Source: Bacteriovoracaceae bacterium (GTDB lineage Bacteria > Bdellovibrionota > Bacteriovoracia > Bacteriovoracales > Bacteriovoracaceae). Taken from it: 8,636 bases of DNA. The stretch is taken from positions 1 to 8,636 of the forward strand of contig CANFNN010000106.1 of NCBI GenBank assembly GCA_947448095.1. The letters run 5' to 3'. Positions 7,164-8,636 of the stretch are shown here, one piece after another; the first letter of the stretch is position 1; each line of letters opens with the position of its first letter. The notes under the pieces were generated by a model. That model worked only from the letters and a program-made list of their open reading frames with translations, did no database searches and was not told the origin of the DNA. Both the position numbers and the translations under genes were made by a program.

Positions 7164-8280
7164 GGGGGTCATCGACCCTAAGAAAGTAAAAATTAGAAAA
7201 GTAAAATTAACTGATCTGACTCAGTTGATTGAAGTCGAAAACGCCTGTTTTAGCTATGATCAGATGAATAGGCGAAACTTCCAGTGGATGATCAAGCATG
7301 CACACTCCATCATGCTTGCTCTTGAGTACCAGACAAGAATAGTTGGGTACGGACTTGTTTTAATCAATCGAGGAACGAGTCTTGCGAGACTTTATTCCAT
7401 TTGTACTCTTAAAGAATTCCAAGGTTTTGGTCTTGCCACAAAACTCATGGCCGAGCTCGAGGACCGTGCTGTAGATGATGAGGATTGCGCTCATTTGCGA
7501 CTAGAAGTTAAGGCGTCCAATAAGGGAGCGATTAAGCTTTATAAGAAATTGGGTTATGTTCAGTTCACGCAAAAAGAAGATTACTACGATGATGGGTCTA
7601 CAGCTCTTTGTTTTGAAAAACGAATTCGTACTCTCAAAAAAACACCCACTTTAAACATTCCTTATCACCAACAGGGAACAGATTTTACCTGCGGATCTTC
7701 CTGTTTAATGATGGCCATGAAGACTTTTAATCCTAATTGCGACATGTCACTGTCCAATGAATTACAAATCTGGCGTGAAGCCACGACTATCTTCATGACT
7801 TCTGGCCATGGAGGCTGTGGTCCTCACGGATTAGCACTCTCTGCTTGGAGACGCGGCTATAGGGCCGAGATGTATCTCTCTCAAACTTCAGCGATGTTTT
7901 TGAACTCTGTACGCAGTCTTGAGAAGAAAAAAATTATTGAGCTCGTGCATAAAGATTTTGTCAAAAAAATTGAAGAAACCAGTATAAAAATTCATAAGAA
8001 GCGACTGACATTAGATGATTTGGAAGAGATTTTAAAAAAAGGCGGAGTGCCGATTGTTTTAATTACCACTTACCACTTTGATCACAACCACGTTCCTCAT
8101 TGGGTAGTAGTAACGGCTTATGATGATGGTTTTGTTTTTATTCATGATCCTGATCAAGATGTGGAACATGAAGGTGTGATTAGCCGGGTTCACATTCCTA
8201 TACCTGAAGATCAATTCATAAAAATCTCACGCTGGGGTCAAGCGAAGACAGCGGCAACGGTAGTTGTTTATACTGAGTGA
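7147..8280 (+). CDS. GNAT acetyltransferase fused to C39-like cysteine peptidase (DUF3335 type)
   Basis: This is a 377-residue fusion. Residues about 14-160 form a RimI-like GNAT domain with the acetyl-CoA loop FQGFGLA (91-97) and LEVKASNKGAIKLYKKLGY (119-137). Residues about 170-340 form a papain-fold C39-like peptidase. QQGTDFTCGSSC gives the oxyanion Gln and the probable nucleophile Cys182, PHWVVV gives His318, and IHDPD gives Asp334, so the triad is intact. The family hallmark FMTSGHGGCGPHGLALSAW lies from residue 216. No signal peptide or membrane segment is seen, so it should be cytosolic, unlike the C39 domains of bacteriocin exporters. The ATG at 7147 is preferred over one at 7087: the earlier start would run antisense into the ligase gene, add an unrelated 20-residue tail, and has no ribosome site. 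No clear Shine-Dalgarno precedes 7147 either. It is divergent from the ATP-grasp operon and probably works with it. Domain calls are secure; the substrate is unknown. Confidence 0.92.
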   Translation: MERIFKGVIDPKKVKIRKVKLTDLTQLIEVENACFSYDQMNRRNFQWMIKHAHSIMLALEYQTRIVGYGLVLINRGTSLARLYSICTLKEFQGFGLATKLMAELEDRAVDDEDCAHLRLEVKASNKGAIKLYKKLGYVQFTQKEDYYDDGSTALCFEKRIRTLKKTPTLNIPYHQQGTDFTCGSSCLMMAMKTFNPNCDMSLSNELQIWREATTIFMTSGHGGCGPHGLALSAWRRGYRAEMYLSQTSAMFLNSVRSLEKKKIIELVHKDFVKKIEETSIKIHKKRLTLDDLEEILKKGGVPIVLITTYHFDHNHVPHWVVVTAYDDGFVFIHDPDQDVEHEGVISRVHIPIPEDQFIKISRWGQAKTAATVVVYTE

Positions 8281-8286
8281 TTCACT

Positions 8287-8636
8287 CTAAGGACAAAAAG
8301 GGTCTGGTGATCCGTCAGGATTACAATTTCCTGAGCAATTGGTAGGATCACAGCTGTACCAGTGAGTTCCAACTGGGCACATTATGGGAGCACATTTATT
8401 ATGGACTTTATAATCATCGGCCATATATGAATGAGTCCCATCAAGTTCAAAGTTATAGACTTTTTCTTCAGTGACTTTTGAATCAATGCTTAAAATCATC
8501 TCTAGACCAGTTTTTTTCACGAGAATATCGCCCTCTTTTAATTGAGAGACTTTGAGTCCAGGAGACTCTTTCTTAGTGGCTTCTGGTGCAAGAGATTTCC
8601 AACCATCAAGAGTCATAAAAGGGTGGTTCGGGGTAA
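8287..8636 (-). CDS. C-terminal part of a Hint (intein/hedgehog-like) domain protein with Cys-rich tail, cut by the right edge
   Basis: The frame is open through the window edge. The Met at 8616 is probably internal, because the residues before it (TPNHPF) continue a Hint motif: TxxHPF followed by DGWKSLAPE is intein block B and its downstream region. Further on come an LKEGDILV strand, then VYNFELDGTHSYMADDY and VHN, which are blocks F and G. Hint domains catalyse self-cleavage through a terminal His-Asn. Here His-Asn (codons 8403-8398) is followed by Lys-Cys and a 36-residue tail with six cysteines (CAPIMC, WYSC, DPTNC, SGNC, PFC). Position +1 is Lys, not Cys/Ser/Thr, so classical splicing is unlikely and cleavage is more probable. 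The N-terminal part, with the block A cysteine and any secretion signal, is off-window. The stop lies only 6 bp from the convergent GNAT-C39 gene. Hint identity is confident; toxin, adhesin or other role is open. Confidence 0.85.
   Translation of the reverse strand, partial: TPNHPFMTLDGWKSLAPEATKKESPGLKVSQLKEGDILVKKTGLEMILSIDSKVTEEKVYNFELDGTHSYMADDYKVHNKCAPIMCPVGTHWYSCDPTNCSGNCNPDGSPDPFCP

Noticed and set aside
8287..8616. A complete 109-residue protein starting at the Met at 8616
   Set aside because: The same frame continues upstream to the edge as TPNHPF, a Hint block B motif, so this Met is internal and the gene is partial.

Overview
The window is AT-rich bacterial DNA with five protein-coding genes, two of which run off an edge. 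Nothing in it is phage, plasmid, insertion-sequence or CRISPR material. The gene families present are a Hint-domain secreted-type protein, a RimK-like ATP-grasp enzyme with its own N-terminal domain, a GNAT/C39-peptidase fusion, an aspartoacylase and an NdvB-type glucan synthase. Together with the base composition they suggest a Gram-negative proteobacterium or relative; a Bdellovibrionota/Bacteriovorax-like host is my best guess, but this is inference and not proven by the sequence.

Layout: (1) Positions 1-4104, minus strand, hold the N-terminal 1368 codons of a giant cyclic beta-1,2-glucan synthase (NdvB/ChvB/Cgs type). Its 3' half lies beyond the left edge. (2) Positions 4105-4782 hold a short intergenic leader with an inverted repeat, a strong rho-independent terminator, and a small Ala/Pro/Glu-rich lipoprotein gene built partly from a 15-bp tandem repeat. 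(3) Positions 4783-7106, minus strand, hold a two-gene operon whose genes overlap by 4 bp: an RLAN-type N-terminal domain fused to a RimK-like ATP-grasp ligase, followed by an aspartoacylase-like zinc hydrolase. (4) Positions 7147-8280, plus strand, hold a GNAT acetyltransferase fused to a C39-like cysteine peptidase. It is transcribed divergently from the ligase across a gap of only 40 bp that carries overlapping promoter elements. (5) Positions 8287-8636, minus strand, hold the 3' end of a Hint (intein/hedgehog-like) protein with a six-cysteine tail after the His-Asn cleavage motif.

The most interesting part is 4783-8280. An ATP-dependent amide-bond-forming enzyme, an N-acyl-amino-acid hydrolase and an acetyltransferase-peptidase fusion share one regulatory gap. 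They look like a make/acylate/trim module acting on a peptide, a protein terminus or an amino-acid conjugate whose identity is not known. The glucan synthase, the lipoprotein and the Hint protein look like independent envelope or secreted functions.
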